Program-made: the position numbers and the translations under genes
Notes under the pieces: model-generated
What the model was told of the DNA's origin: nothing
What the model saw: only the letters and a program-made list of their open reading frames with translations
The model's database searches: none
Source of the DNA: Azotobacter vinelandii CA
Lineage (GTDB): Bacteria > Pseudomonadota > Gammaproteobacteria > Pseudomonadales > Pseudomonadaceae
Assembly: GCF_000380335.1 (NCBI RefSeq)
Contig: NC_021149.1
Span: 3,338,501-3,402,500 of the forward strand
Reading direction: 5' to 3'
DNA: 64,000 bases
Shown here: piece after piece, positions 1 through 11,038 of the stretch
Layout: each line of letters starts with the position of its first letter
Numbering within the stretch: position 1 is the stretch's first letter

Positions 1-159
1 ACCCACGGCGGCTACGGCCTCGGTAACAGCCGCTCGGTGCTTGCCAGCCATGCACCGAAGGCGCGGCTGCGCGACGGTTTCGTGATGGAGGCCGATCAAG
101 AACGCCGAACTATGAACCAGGTAAACGATTGGCTGGGCGGCATCAAGGTCGGCGGCTGA
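1..159 (+). CDS. flavodoxin-like protein, C-terminal part
   Basis: The window opens inside a reading frame that ends at the TGA at 157-159 (52 residues visible). The visible stretch THGGYGLGNSRSVLASHAP, then MNQVNDWLGGIKVGG, resembles the last third of flavodoxin-like proteins. There a glycine-rich loop is followed by a helix, a short strand and a final helix with a conserved tryptophan. The family binds FMN and carries electrons, but the N-terminal phosphate-binding loop lies outside the window. It precedes the SDR gene by 19 bp on the same strand, so the two may be co-transcribed. Identity is moderate because only the tail is visible. Confidence 0.5.
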   Translation, partial: THGGYGLGNSRSVLASHAPKARLRDGFVMEADQERRTMNQVNDWLGGIKVGG

Positions 160-178
160 CCCAACTGAATATCGGAGC

Positions 179-1024
179 ATGAATTCAATGACGACATGGT
201 TGATTACCGGATGTTCGAGCGGACTTGGCTGCCATCTCGCGCATGCCGTATTGCAAGCGGGATTCAACGCCGTGGTCACGGCACGCAACGCCGCGACGGT
301 GCAGGATATCGTCGCCGCCTACCCGGACACGGCAGTTGCCGCCGCGCTGGACGTGACGGATCGCGCCCAGGTCGATGCGGCGGTCGAACTCGCGCACACG
401 CGCTTCGGCGGCGTGGATGTGCTGGTCAACAACGCCGGGCATGGGTATCGCGCCGCCGTCGAGGAAGCCGACGAACAAGAAGTCGCGGCGCTGTTCGCCA
501 GCAACTTCTTCGGTGCGGTGTCCACGATCAAGGCCGTGCTTCCCGGCATGCGGGCTCGCCGCGCCGGCACCATCGTCAATGTCTCCTCGATCGCCGGACG
601 GCTGGCGATGCCGGGTTCGGCCTACTACTCGGCGACCAAGTTCGCCTTGGAAGGCTTGTCCGATGCGCTGCGCAAAGAGGTCGAGCCACTCGGCATCAAG
701 GTGATGGTCGTCGATCCCGGCGCCTTCCGCACCGATTTCGCCGGCAGGTCGCTGCAACAGGCCAAGGCGAACATCGCCGACTACGCCGCCACCGCCGGCC
801 CGAGGCGCAAAGAGAACGACCACACCCACGGCACCCAGCCCGGCGACCCGGCGCGTGCGGCGCTGGCCGTCATCGAAGCCGTGACGGGCGATCGCCTTCC
901 GTTCCGCCTCCTGCTGGGCAGCGACGCGATCCAGATCGTGACCGACGAACTCCAGGCCCAGCTCCGGGAAATCGAAGACTGGAAGCGGCTGAGTGCAAGC
1001 ACGGATTTCCCGGAACAGCACTAA
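179..1024 (+). CDS. short-chain dehydrogenase/reductase (SDR)
   Basis: A complete classical SDR of 281 residues. The N-terminal Rossmann loop reads TGCSSGLG (TGxxxGxG), NNAGHG sits near residue 85, and the catalytic pair is the YYSATK motif near residue 150 with the upstream serine in VSSIAG. Family members oxidise or reduce alcohols and carbonyls with NAD(P)H; the substrate cannot be read from sequence. The ATG at 179 follows GGAG closely; an in-frame ATG at 188 is an alternative. It lies 36 bp upstream of an aldo/keto reductase on the same strand, suggesting a small redox operon. Not core-genome in context: it sits in the decaying left-end island. Confidence 0.88.
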   Translation: MNSMTTWLITGCSSGLGCHLAHAVLQAGFNAVVTARNAATVQDIVAAYPDTAVAAALDVTDRAQVDAAVELAHTRFGGVDVLVNNAGHGYRAAVEEADEQEVAALFASNFFGAVSTIKAVLPGMRARRAGTIVNVSSIAGRLAMPGSAYYSATKFALEGLSDALRKEVEPLGIKVMVVDPGAFRTDFAGRSLQQAKANIADYAATAGPRRKENDHTHGTQPGDPARAALAVIEAVTGDRLPFRLLLGSDAIQIVTDELQAQLREIEDWKRLSASTDFPEQH

Positions 1025-3551
<2,527 letters not shown>

Positions 3552-3729
3552 GCACGAAGATGGCGCGTCAGCCTCCAATGCATGCAGCTTCGATCGCGAT
3601 GGACAACCGCTGTGCATATACACCGATGGAAGGAACGCATTCAAGCCGCCAGCCAGCGCGTGGCAGTGGCCACTCGACATCCCTTGGAAGGCTCTGCTCC
3701 ATGAAGAAAAACGAAATGAAGGCAACGCA

Positions 3730-4224
3730 ATGAAGCCACTTGCTGCAATGACTCTCGCAATGACGGTCCTGTCTTCAACGGCATATGCCCAGGAAGCACC
3801 CACGATCAGCGTCACGCGCGTGGGCTCGCAGCCATCCGCGGCCGGGCCGGAAAGCAACTTCACCGGCTCGGTCCGCGTCGATTCGCTGTTCCGCGCCCCT
3901 GCGCCTGCTCGCATCGGCGGCGGCACCGTCACCTTCGAGCCCGGTGCGCGCACCGCCTGGCACACGCATCCGCTGGGGCAAACGCTAATCGTCACCGCGG
4001 GCGTCGGTTGGGTCCAGTCCTGGGACGGCCCTCGCCAGGAAATCCGTCCAGGCGACACGGTCTGGATTCCGCCGGGCGTCAAGCACTGGCACGGCGCCAG
4101 CCCCACTGTGGGCATGAGCCATATCGCGATCGCCGAAGCGCTGGATGGCAAATCGGTGGACTGGCTGGAGAAGGTCTCCGACGAGCAGTACCTGTCTTCT
4201 TCTGCATCCAACTCGACGCCGTAG
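3730..4224 (+). CDS. periplasmic cupin-domain protein
   Basis: A protein of 164 residues. It begins with a type I signal peptide ([20 protein letters not shown], cleavage probably before QEAP) and continues as a single cupin barrel. Cupin motif 1 is visible as [17 protein letters not shown] and motif 2 as [17 protein letters not shown], giving the usual metal-binding histidines. Such small cupins often accompany SDR/AKR/nitroreductase clusters, but no defined reaction is known to me. The start is set by the signal peptide and the ATG at 3730. It is the last intact gene before the ISL3 remnant, which begins only about 30 bp downstream. Confidence 0.85.
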   Translation: MKPLAAMTLAMTVLSSTAYAQEAPTISVTRVGSQPSAAGPESNFTGSVRVDSLFRAPAPARIGGGTVTFEPGARTAWHTHPLGQTLIVTAGVGWVQSWDGPRQEIRPGDTVWIPPGVKHWHGASPTVGMSHIAIAEALDGKSVDWLEKVSDEQYLSSSASNSTP

Positions 4225-4251
4225 TTGCGCCCCACACCTCGAGTTTTTGGT

Positions 4252-5297
4252 TCATCGCCTTTTTCCGGAGAAGGCGGCCTTGATTTTCGGGAGGAAGTAG
4301 TCCGTGTCCCTGAAGCCATAGCCCATGCGCTTGATCACCTTGATCCGGTGCTCCCCCCGAGCAGGCTGGTGTGCATGGGGAAACGGACACGGGCCAGGAT
4401 GCTTCGGGCATAGACGGGCAAAGCGCTGCACGGGAACTAAACCACTCTCTCTGCGCCTCCTTGAGGTTGTCCCGGTTGCGCAGCAGCAGCCAGCGGCTCT
4501 GCTTGACCACCCGGCGGGCCGGCTTCTCATGGCGCAGGGTATTTGGCTTGGTCGCCCCGGACGCGCTCGATCACCTCCCGCCCGTAGCGAGCCGCCACAT
4601 GAAACAGATCGTACACGACCTCCGCCTGAGGGCAATGCCGCCTGAACTCCAGGTCGAAGGCGGTGTTCACGTCCATCGCCACCGCCTCGATCTACCGTCA
4701 GCGCTCGCCGAACCGCTCGAAGAATGGGTGTATGGCCTGGCGGCTGTTGCCCTGCCCCACCTGGAGGACACGCGTTCACTCAGCATCCATGATCACTGTG
4801 GCATGGCGATGCCCCTTGTGCAGGGCGAACTCGTCCATCACCAAGCGACGTACGTCGTCGGGATCGAAGGCGCCGACCGAAGCTTGCAAGCGGCGCTTGT
4901 CAATCCTCTTGAGGATATGCCAATGCAGTCCGGTGAGTCGGCTGACATGGCTGATCGGCAGCAACTGCAGCAGGGCCTCGATCCAGGCGCCCAGTCGGCA
5001 GGTCAGGCGGCTGGCCGGGAGCAGCCAGTCGATGTGCTCGGTGACACACCCGCAGTACAGGCAGTCGACGCGGCGGACAGGCAGGCGCAACCGGACGCGC
5101 TGGTCGAACAGATCCCGGTCCCGGATGAGGCGGATACGCCGGTCATGCACCAGCGGGCTGAGCTGCTGGCAGCGACCACAGCGTGGCAGTTGGGAAGCCT
5201 TGGGTTCGAGACTGAGCGTGAGGGTATTTTCGGTAGAGTGAGTGCCGGCTACGACGCCATAGCCAAGCCAGAAAGCGGCAGGATCAATAGGATTCAC
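4252..5297 (-). pseudogene. ISL3-family transposase, frameshifted remnant
   Basis: Read on the minus strand from 5297, the first 173 codons give an ISL3 transposase N terminus with a zinc ribbon (CGRC...CLYCGC) and the start of the catalytic domain (LVMDEFALHKGHRHATVIMDAE). The frame then breaks near 4776. The remainder is found in shifted frames: a degraded AFDLEFRRHC-like region, VVKQSRWLLLRNRDNL near 4450-4510 and HRIKVIKRMGYGFRDTDYF near 4290-4350. At least two frameshifts are needed, so it is inactive. Terminal inverted repeats could not be recognised. It separates the cupin gene from the IclR remnant. Confidence 0.82.
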
Positions 5298-5420
5298 TGT
5301 GACGGCAGGGGGCAGGGTTGGTTTGTTTGGCGACTGCCAATTTACCTGCTTCCCTGTCTGCCAATCCTCGCGTTCCCCAAGATTGCGCGAAGAACTTCTA
5401 AAAAGGCCTTGGTATATGAC

Positions 5421-6001
5421 TCAAATCGCTTCCCGCGCGGATACCGATCGTTTTGACCAAGCATCGACATATTGAGTAAGTAATGCACTCAGTTCATCAA
5501 TGCGAGATTCGACGTCGATCGATGGACCAACCAGTGTGACTGCTGCAATCGCTTCACCCGATAAGCTGTGGACGCCAGTAGCGAGTGCAAAGCGTTTGGC
5601 CCCTTGCCGGTTGGTGGCAATTCGCGTCTTCCTGATTTCTTCAAGCTCATGAAGAAAATGGTCGACTAGGGCCTGTTAACACTACTCCGCGCGGCCGCGA
5701 CGGAGCCTGTTTTTGCGCGGGGTTAGGCGCGAGGAGAGAAGTTTGGTCATTCCAAACGAACGACGAGTAACGACGCTCCGCGCAAAAACGGGCCCGTCCC
5801 TGCGGGTTGCGCGGCAAATGGCGCCATGCGTCGTTGCGGGACTTGGCAAGGGAATGCCATTCCCTGCGTCCCGCGCCTCGCCTGGCGCCATTTGCCGCAG
5901 CAACGCGGCTCGCGGAGAGTAGTGTTAACAGGCCCTAGAGCATTTTTAGAAAATACGAATTCGACATACAGGGGTTGCTCTTCCTGGTCATTTCGGTTCT
6001 C
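5421..6001 (-). pseudogene. IclR-family regulator remnant split by a MITE-like element
   Basis: Minus-strand codons from about 5990 down to 5939 read PLYVEFVFSKNA. After the inserted element (5666-5938) the same frame resumes as LVDHFLHELEEIRKTRIA, then ATGVHSLSGEAIAAVTLVGP and a TGA at 5421-5423. This matches the end of IclR effector domains (LxEIRxxR...GvhslsGeaiAavtlvGP). Removing the element with one CTAG copy joins the two halves in frame, which shows the gene was one reading frame before insertion. The N-terminal HTH is missing; the upstream side is cut off near the IS630 remnant. IclR regulators usually control nearby catabolic genes. Confidence 0.72.
5666..5938. mobile_element. MITE-like inverted-repeat element A
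   Basis: A non-coding element bounded by a perfect 22-bp inverted repeat (5666-5687 and 5917-5938) that begins CTAGGGCCTGTTAACACT. The outer CTAG is the probable 4-bp target duplication. Inside lie two further stems. Stem 1 pairs 5705-5720 with 5778-5793 and encloses a 43-nt core with its own GTTTGG/CCAAAC hairpin. Stem 2 pairs GCGGCAAATGGCGCCA at 5811-5826 perfectly with 5883-5898. It has no coding capacity of its own. It interrupts an IclR remnant. A sister copy with different stems lies at 27651-27946. CTAG duplications are known for IS5-group elements, which could be the mobilising family. Confidence 0.8.
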
Positions 6002-6028
6002 CTCTCCCGCTCGGACAAGGGGATCGGA

Positions 6029-6510
6029 ATGGCTCGGGCATACAGTACGGATCTTCGCCAGCGCGTCGTCGACGCGGCCATGGGTGGGCTGTCGGCTCGG
6101 CAGGCCGCCGAGCGATTCGACGTCGGCACGGCGACGGCGATCGTCTGGGTGCGGCGCTTTCGGGAAGGTGGAGAACTCGTCGCCCGCCGACAGGGCAAGC
6201 CCCGGGGCTTGCGGCTCGATCCCCATGCGGACTATCTGCTCGGCCTGCTCGAGCAACCCCCCGACCTGACGCTGGCCGAGCTCGCCGCAACCCTCGAGCG
6301 GGAGCGCGGTATTCGGGTCAGCCTGGCGATGGTATGGACGTTTCTCGACCGGCACGACATGACGTTCAAAAAAAGACCGCGCAGGCGGCCGAGCAGCAGC
6401 GGCCGGACGTTCAGGCAGCCCGACAGGAGTGGTTCGAACCCGGTTTTGACTGGCGCAAGCTGATCTTCGTCGACGAAACCGCCGCCGCGACGAACCTGGC
6501 CCGCCCGCGC
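6029..6510 (+). pseudogene. IS630-family transposase, truncated
   Basis: The ATG at 6029 opens MARAYSTDLRQRVVDA, a helix-turn-helix start typical of IS630, continuing through SARQAAERFDVG to HDMTFKK. At an A7 run near 6365-6377 (TTCAAAAAAAGA) the reading must slip by -1 to continue as TAQAAEQQRPDVQAAR, then FDWRKLIFVDETAAATNLARPR, where FVDETAA carries the second catalytic Asp of the DDE domain. Homology stops at 6510, before the final catalytic residue, so the copy is truncated. Some IS630 elements are known to use programmed frameshifting, so the A-run slip may be original rather than damage. Confidence 0.8.
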
Positions 6511-7157
6511 CTCATCGAGGACGGCCCCTGCTACCTGTGCTTCGCCGGGGCCTCTCTCTGGATCTTGCGCCAGCGCACCAAAATGCTGATCGACGCCTGC
6601 GAGACGAGGTACTTGAGCGAAGCACGGATGCGGCTTCCGAAGGCTTGGACATTGCTCACCAGTGAGATCCGCCCGTGGGACACGAACAACTGCCGACTCC
6701 CAGAAGAGCACATGGAACTGGTCTGCTCAGGGCGCAATCGTCTGTGGCTCACCGTGACCTCGAAGGCCGGCGATGTCGGGCTACATACTGCCGCCTTCTC
6801 GCTGGACGATTTGATCGAGACGATTGCCCTGTGATGAGCCAACGAGGAGGATCTTTTCTACCTCGGTTCCCAGCGGCTCGATAGCGCCTCCATCTCCATC
6901 GAGGAGATCCAGGTCCGTCGCGAGGAGGTGGAAGCGGAACAGGAGGGGCACTTGTGCGACCCTTCCTTCAGCAGGGTTGGCGCTGGCGCAGAGGTCCAAT
7001 CCGGAACGCAGGAGATTTTCCTCATTCCGCCTGGCAGAGATACCGAGACACACGCAAACCCTTCCCTACGAGCGGAAAACTCGACTCGAACACTACCTCA
7101 TAGGAGATCCAAGATAGGGCATCAGCCTGGCGCCGAGATCGATCTTCTCGGCGACCC
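6511..7157. other. decayed accessory sequence without an assignable gene
   Basis: From the IS630 breakpoint to the MFS tail no intact gene was recognised. One plus-strand frame stays open around two adjacent stops at 6832-6837. It reads AGDVGLHTAAFSLDDLIETIAL before the stops and EEDLFYLGSQRLDSASISIE after them, which has a protein-like composition and could be an eroded gene. The minus strand also has open frames with no family resemblance. The sequence is best treated as scrambled island debris. Confidence 0.4.
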
Positions 7158-7349
7158 AGCAACCTGGGCGGCTTCCTCGCGCCGATGCTCAAGGCCCATA
7201 TGGAGGCCTGGTTCGCCAGTCTCCAGGTCGGCATGCTCAGCCTATCGCTGACCGGGCTGGTGGGCGTCGGCCTGCTCTGGAAGCTTCACGGCAGCCGCAG
7301 GTCAGTCGAAGTAGCAGAGCCTGCCGTCGAACTTGCCAGCTCGAAGTAA
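7158..7349 (+). pseudogene. MFS transporter C-terminal remnant (plus strand)
   Basis: Codons from 7158 read SNLGGFLAPMLKAHMEAWFA, then a hydrophobic helix (VGMLSLSLTGLVGVGLLWKL) and a short polar tail ending SSK-TAA at 7347-7349. This matches the last one to two helices of anion:cation symporter type MFS proteins, where SNLGGFLAP follows TM10-11. The rest of the protein is absent upstream. It points toward another MFS remnant on the opposite strand, and the two stop codons lie inside one perfect palindrome. It could be the displaced C terminus of that same transporter, moved by an inversion. Confidence 0.65.
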
Positions 7350-7397
7350 GAGCATCAGCTCCGGGCCGCTGCCGGCCCGGAGCTGATGCTCTTACTT
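7344..7397. repeat. 54-bp perfect palindrome between convergent MFS remnants
   Basis: A 24-bp arm (7344-7367, starting AAGTAAGAGCATCAGCTCC) is perfectly repeated in inverse at 7374-7397, with a 6-nt loop GCTGCC. Each arm begins with the AAG-TAA end of the flanking reading frame, so the two convergent remnants finish with the same bases on opposite strands. It would form a strong bidirectional terminator. It could equally mark the junction of an inverted duplication. Confidence 0.85.
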
Positions 7398-8638
7398 CCC
7401 ACCGACTTCCCTGCCGGCAACTTTCTTCAAGGTAACGGTCTCTATGGCCTGCCCGCTCCGGGCGTTCAATGGGGCCATGGTTGAGCCGGGGGCAATTGCG
7501 AAAGTGCTCAGCGAGCCGATCAGGGCTATGCCGCCGGCCGCCGCCACACCGCCCAGGTAGCCGGTCGGCAGGGTCCAGAACAGCGGTTGCATGGTGACGA
7601 AGCCCGGAGGCGGCGAAGCAGAAAGCCAGCAGCACCGGGGCGGCGATACCCAGCGAGGCCATGTCCAGCATGTACATGGCCATAGGCAGGTGGGCGGCGT
7701 GCCGGTCGGCGAAATGAGTCACCAAGTACATGACCACCGCCGCGCACAGCCAGGGAATGGCGACTAACAGCCCGACCTCAAGGCCGACCGTGGTGCTGAG
7801 CAGTTCGGCGATGCGGGTCGGCAGGTAGATGATCCCTCGTAGACGCTCATCTGGATGCTGAAGTAGATCAGTATGAAGCCCAGCACGCGGCGGTTGCGGC
7901 GGTTGCTCAACAGTCCCCGCAGGTTGCACGGGCCGTGGTCGAGCTTGTGCTGGTCCTCGACCTGCAACTCATGGCTGAGCGCACTCTTTTCATCAGCGGT
8001 CAGTCATTTCGCCTCGTGCAGCTTGCTGTCGAGGTAGAACAGCACCACGCAACCCACCACCACGGCGGCCAGCCCCTCGACCAGGAACATCCACTGCCAG
8101 CTGGTCAGACCGAACATGCCGTGCATGTCCAGCAGCCAGCCGGACAGCGGACTGCCTAGCAACAGGGCGCACGGCAGGCCGAAATAGTAGATGCCGATCG
8201 CCTGGCCACGGCGCGCCGCCGGGAACCAGTAGGTCAGATAGAGGATCACCCTCGGCGAGAAGCCCGCCTCGGCGACACCAAGCAGAAAGCGCAGGACGTA
8301 GAAGGTGGTCTCGTCGCGGCTGAACATCATGGCGGCCGAGACGAAGCCCCAGGTGATCATAATCCGGCTCAGCCAGACCCGGGCGCCAACCTGGTGCAGC
8401 ATGAGGTTGCTCGGCACCTCGAACAACGCGTAGCCGATGAAGAAGATCCCCGCCAGAGCGAAGGCGGCGTTGCCCAGACTGAGGTCGGCCTGCAGGGCGG
8501 CTTGGCGAAGCCCACGTTGGCACGGTCGATCATAGCCAGCGCGAGGAACGGCAGGAGGCGCCAGCGGCACTTGGCAATGGTGCTGTCGATATGGGCAAGG
8601 TGCTCTGCACTGGTCGTGCTTCTTATACTTGTTGTCAT
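7392..8638 (-). pseudogene. MFS anion:cation symporter, multiply frameshifted
   Basis: On the minus strand the ATG at 8638 begins MTTSIRSTTSAEHLAHIDST and leads through RWRLLPFLALAMIDRANVGFAK. In another frame it continues as LSLGNAAFALAGIFFIGYAL and EVPSNLMLHQVGARVWLSR, then FLLGVAEAGFSPRVILYLTY, LDSKLHEAK, VLGFILIYFSIQMSVYEG, IIYLPTRIAELLSTTVG and finally FWTLPTGYLGGVAAAGGIAL. These are the conserved blocks of the ACS (organic anion) branch of MFS transporters. At least four frame changes are required, and the last helices are replaced by an unrelated 35-residue tail. It is inactive. The original substrate was probably a sugar acid or tartrate-like anion, by family only. Confidence 0.82.
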
Positions 8639-8845
8639 GGTATCCCCTAGCCGGGTCTGCGGAACGAAGAAATGGATGACAGCGGGCGCCACGGCCGCAC
8701 AGGCGGACGCGCAAGAACCTGCTGCAAGCAATGATCATCGGGACGGGAGGTGCTATGCGCAACGCATTAAGTCGATGCGTTCAGGCTGATACATTGCGTA
8801 GAGAGGGTTTTGTTTTGAGCAGCGCTTGCAATGTTGGGAGAATTT
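8639..8845. other. short unassigned stretch between MFS and integrase remnants
   Basis: About 200 bp containing no recognisable gene. It begins just after the end of integrase homology (at the DLRH motif) and ends at the start codon of the MFS remnant. It probably held the missing C-terminal half of the integrase catalytic domain before deletion. Confidence 0.3.
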
Positions 8846-9785
8846 GTGGCGCAGGTCGTGGAAATGCAGGTCCTCGATCCCGAGCAGGTGGCACGCCCGC
8901 GTCCAGGCCGAGCCGAGCCGATGGACTTGCCGTTGTAGGGAAAGATCTCCTCCCGCTCCCGCGGCATGCTCTGCAGGATCGCCCAGGCCTCGTCGGGCAG
9001 ATGACACCAGACGTCGTTGCCGATCTTCTGCCCAGGGTTTTTCATGTCGCGGACCAGCACGGCGCGTCGCTTTTCGTCGACGTCCGCCCAGCGGATGCGG
9101 GTGATCTCGTCCTGGCGTCGCGTGCTGAAAAGCGCGAATCCCACGATCTTCAGCATGTTGGCCGACGACGGGCCGGCGGCGCAGAATGTCTTCGAAGTGG
9201 CACAGCAGCCTGTCCAGCTCATCCAGCACAGGCCGTCGGTCGCGTTCCTCGCTTCTCAGGTTCACCCCGAGCTTCTTCAGCGTCCTGCGGGCGCCGGCCA
9301 TCGCGTGCTGGTCGATCTCCGTATCCCCACGCCGGCCTGGCCACGGACAGCACCGCCCCAGGTGGGCCAGATCATTGCCCACCGTCTGCCCGAGCACGCG
9401 CCCGCCATCGTCGCCCATTCGCCACTGGGGGCATACCGGACCAGTGCCTGACTCGTGATTTCGAGGTCGGTCGGCGTACCGATCCAGGTTTCGCCGATGG
9501 CCTCCAGCGTGGCCCGCTTCGTTTTGCCGAGCGGGCCGATCCGTTCGACCTCATCGAGGTACCTGGCAATGATATCCCTGAGCATGGAACCGCCGCGGCC
9601 CGCCCGTTCTATCGCGCCCGGCTCGGCAAGCTCGGTCTATCGCCGCTTCGCCCATGCCTGCGCCGCCTGCTTTCGGGCGAAGGTCTGGCTCTCTTGATAA
9701 ACTTGAACGCCATTTTTCTTGATGCGGGTCTGAGCGGTATAACTCACCGATCCGTCTCTGAGTTTTCGGGCTCGAATGGCTGCCA
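8846..9785 (-). pseudogene. dusA-associated tyrosine recombinase (integrase), decayed
   Basis: Reading on the minus strand from the ATG at 9785 gives MAAIRARKLRDGSVSYTAQT and KKNGVQVYQESQT, an N terminus I recognise from integrases of islands inserted in dusA. In shifted frames follow LRDIIARYLDEVERIGPLGK, IVGFALFSTRRQDEITRIRW (the R of the catalytic box), VRDMKNPGQKIGNDVWCHLP and, near 8850, LHFHDLRH (the HxxR box). Homology stops there, so the final His and Tyr are lost. Several frameshifts are present. It lies about 100 bp from dusA and is divergent from it, the arrangement described for this integrase family. Confidence 0.8.
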
Positions 9786-9812
9786 TGAGCGGTGATATGC
9801 GAGGTTAGCGCG

Positions 9813-9829
9813 GTGGTACATCGTACCAC
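9813..9829. repeat. small inverted repeat upstream of the integrase remnant
   Basis: GTGGTAC-ATC-GTACCAC is a perfect 7-bp inverted repeat. It lies 28 bp upstream of the integrase remnant's start and about 60 bp from dusA. It could be an integrase arm site or a repressor operator of the lost island; position is the only support. Confidence 0.4.
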
Positions 9830-9885
9830 TGAGCATCGAAAAACCCGGAAACACCCCAAAACACGACCGAAACGCGCAGGAAGAA

Positions 9886-10896
9886 ATGCTCGAGAAATCA
9901 AGCTCAACCCAAGCAACCACGCGCCCCGAGCCGTCCCGCCGCTTCTGCGTGGCGCCGATGCTCGACTGGACCGATCGACATTGCCGCTTCTTTCTCCGGC
10001 AGTTGTCGTACCATGCCCTCCTTTATACCGAGATGGTCACCACTGGCGCGCTGCTGCATGGTGATGCCCGGCGTTTTCTGCGCCATGAGCGGATGGAGCA
10101 TCCCCTCGCCCTGCAACTGGGTGGCAGTGTTCCTGGCGAATTGGCCGCCTGTGCGAGGCTGGCCGAGGAGGCCGGCTACGATGAGATCAACCTGAATGTC
10201 GGCTGTCCGAGCGACCGAGTGCAGAACAACCTGATCGGAGCCTGCCTGATGGGCGATCCGGCACGGGTGGCCGATTGCGTGAAGGCGATGCGCGATGCGG
10301 TGACCATTCCGGTCACGGTCAAACATCGCATTGGTATCGATGGTCGGGACTCTTATGGCGAACTCCGCGACTTCGTCGGTCAAGTATGCGAAGCCGGTTG
10401 CCGGAGCTTCATCGTGCACGCTCGCATCGCCATCCTCGCCGGGCTATCGCCCAAGGAGAACCGCGAGATCCCGCCGCTGCGCTATGAGATAGTCGCGCAG
10501 CTCAAGCAGGACTTTCCCGATCTGGAAATCGTCTTGAATGGCGGAATCAAAACCCTGGAAGAATGTCGCCTGCACCTGCGTTCCTTCGACGGAGTGATGA
10601 TCGGTCGCGAGGCCTATCACAATCCCTATCTGCTCGCCCAGGTCGACCGCGAGCTGTTCGACAGCCCTCTGCCGGCGCTCAGTCGGCACGAGGCCCTGAA
10701 GCGTCTTCGCCCCTACATCCAGCAATATCTGAACGAAGGTGGCGCCCTGCACCATATCACTCGCCACGTGCTGGGCCTGGGACAGGGCTTTCCCGGGGCA
10801 CGCCGCTTCCGCCAGTTGCTGTCGGTGGACATTCACAAGGCCGACGATCCTCTGGCGTTGTTCGACCGAGCGGTGACGCTGCTCGAAGGACGCTGA
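9886..10896 (+). CDS. dusA: tRNA-dihydrouridine(20/20a) synthase DusA
   Basis: A full-length Dus enzyme of 336 residues that reduces uridine to dihydrouridine in the tRNA D-loop using FMN and NADPH. The TIM-barrel FMN motifs are visible: RRFCVAPMLDWTDRH near residue 20, NLNVGCPSDRVQNN with the catalytic Cys near residue 105, VKHRIGIDG, FIVHAR, LNGGI and GVMIGREAYHNP. The ATG at 9886 has a good AGGAAG. The first 17 or so codons differ from the conserved body and may have been supplied when the island inserted, since dusA-targeted elements recombine at this 5' end. The C-terminal helical domain is complete. Confidence 0.96.
   Translation: MLEKSSSTQATTRPEPSRRFCVAPMLDWTDRHCRFFLRQLSYHALLYTEMVTTGALLHGDARRFLRHERMEHPLALQLGGSVPGELAACARLAEEAGYDEINLNVGCPSDRVQNNLIGACLMGDPARVADCVKAMRDAVTIPVTVKHRIGIDGRDSYGELRDFVGQVCEAGCRSFIVHARIAILAGLSPKENREIPPLRYEIVAQLKQDFPDLEIVLNGGIKTLEECRLHLRSFDGVMIGREAYHNPYLLAQVDRELFDSPLPALSRHEALKRLRPYIQQYLNEGGALHHITRHVLGLGQGFPGARRFRQLLSVDIHKADDPLALFDRAVTLLEGR
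9937..9985 (+). other. putative island attachment site within the 5' end of dusA
   Basis: This stretch encodes RRFCVAPMLDWTDRHC, the conserved start of the DusA barrel. In islands carrying this integrase family the crossover lies in the 5' end of dusA and the element rebuilds the reading frame. A decayed integrase of that family sits immediately upstream, so the core site is inferred to lie here. The partner copy of the repeat would be beyond the left edge of the window and cannot be compared. Confidence 0.4.
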
Positions 10897-11038
10897 GGAG
10901 TCGCTTAGGGAACGTTGTGCCATGCCAGGTATCGAAGCGCTGGCCGCTCCACGGTTTTCCGAACAGGCCCCCGAGTTGCCCGTTGAGTGCACCCCGGTGC
11001 TCGGGTAAGGTCAGGCAATCGCAAAAAGGACAGAGTTC

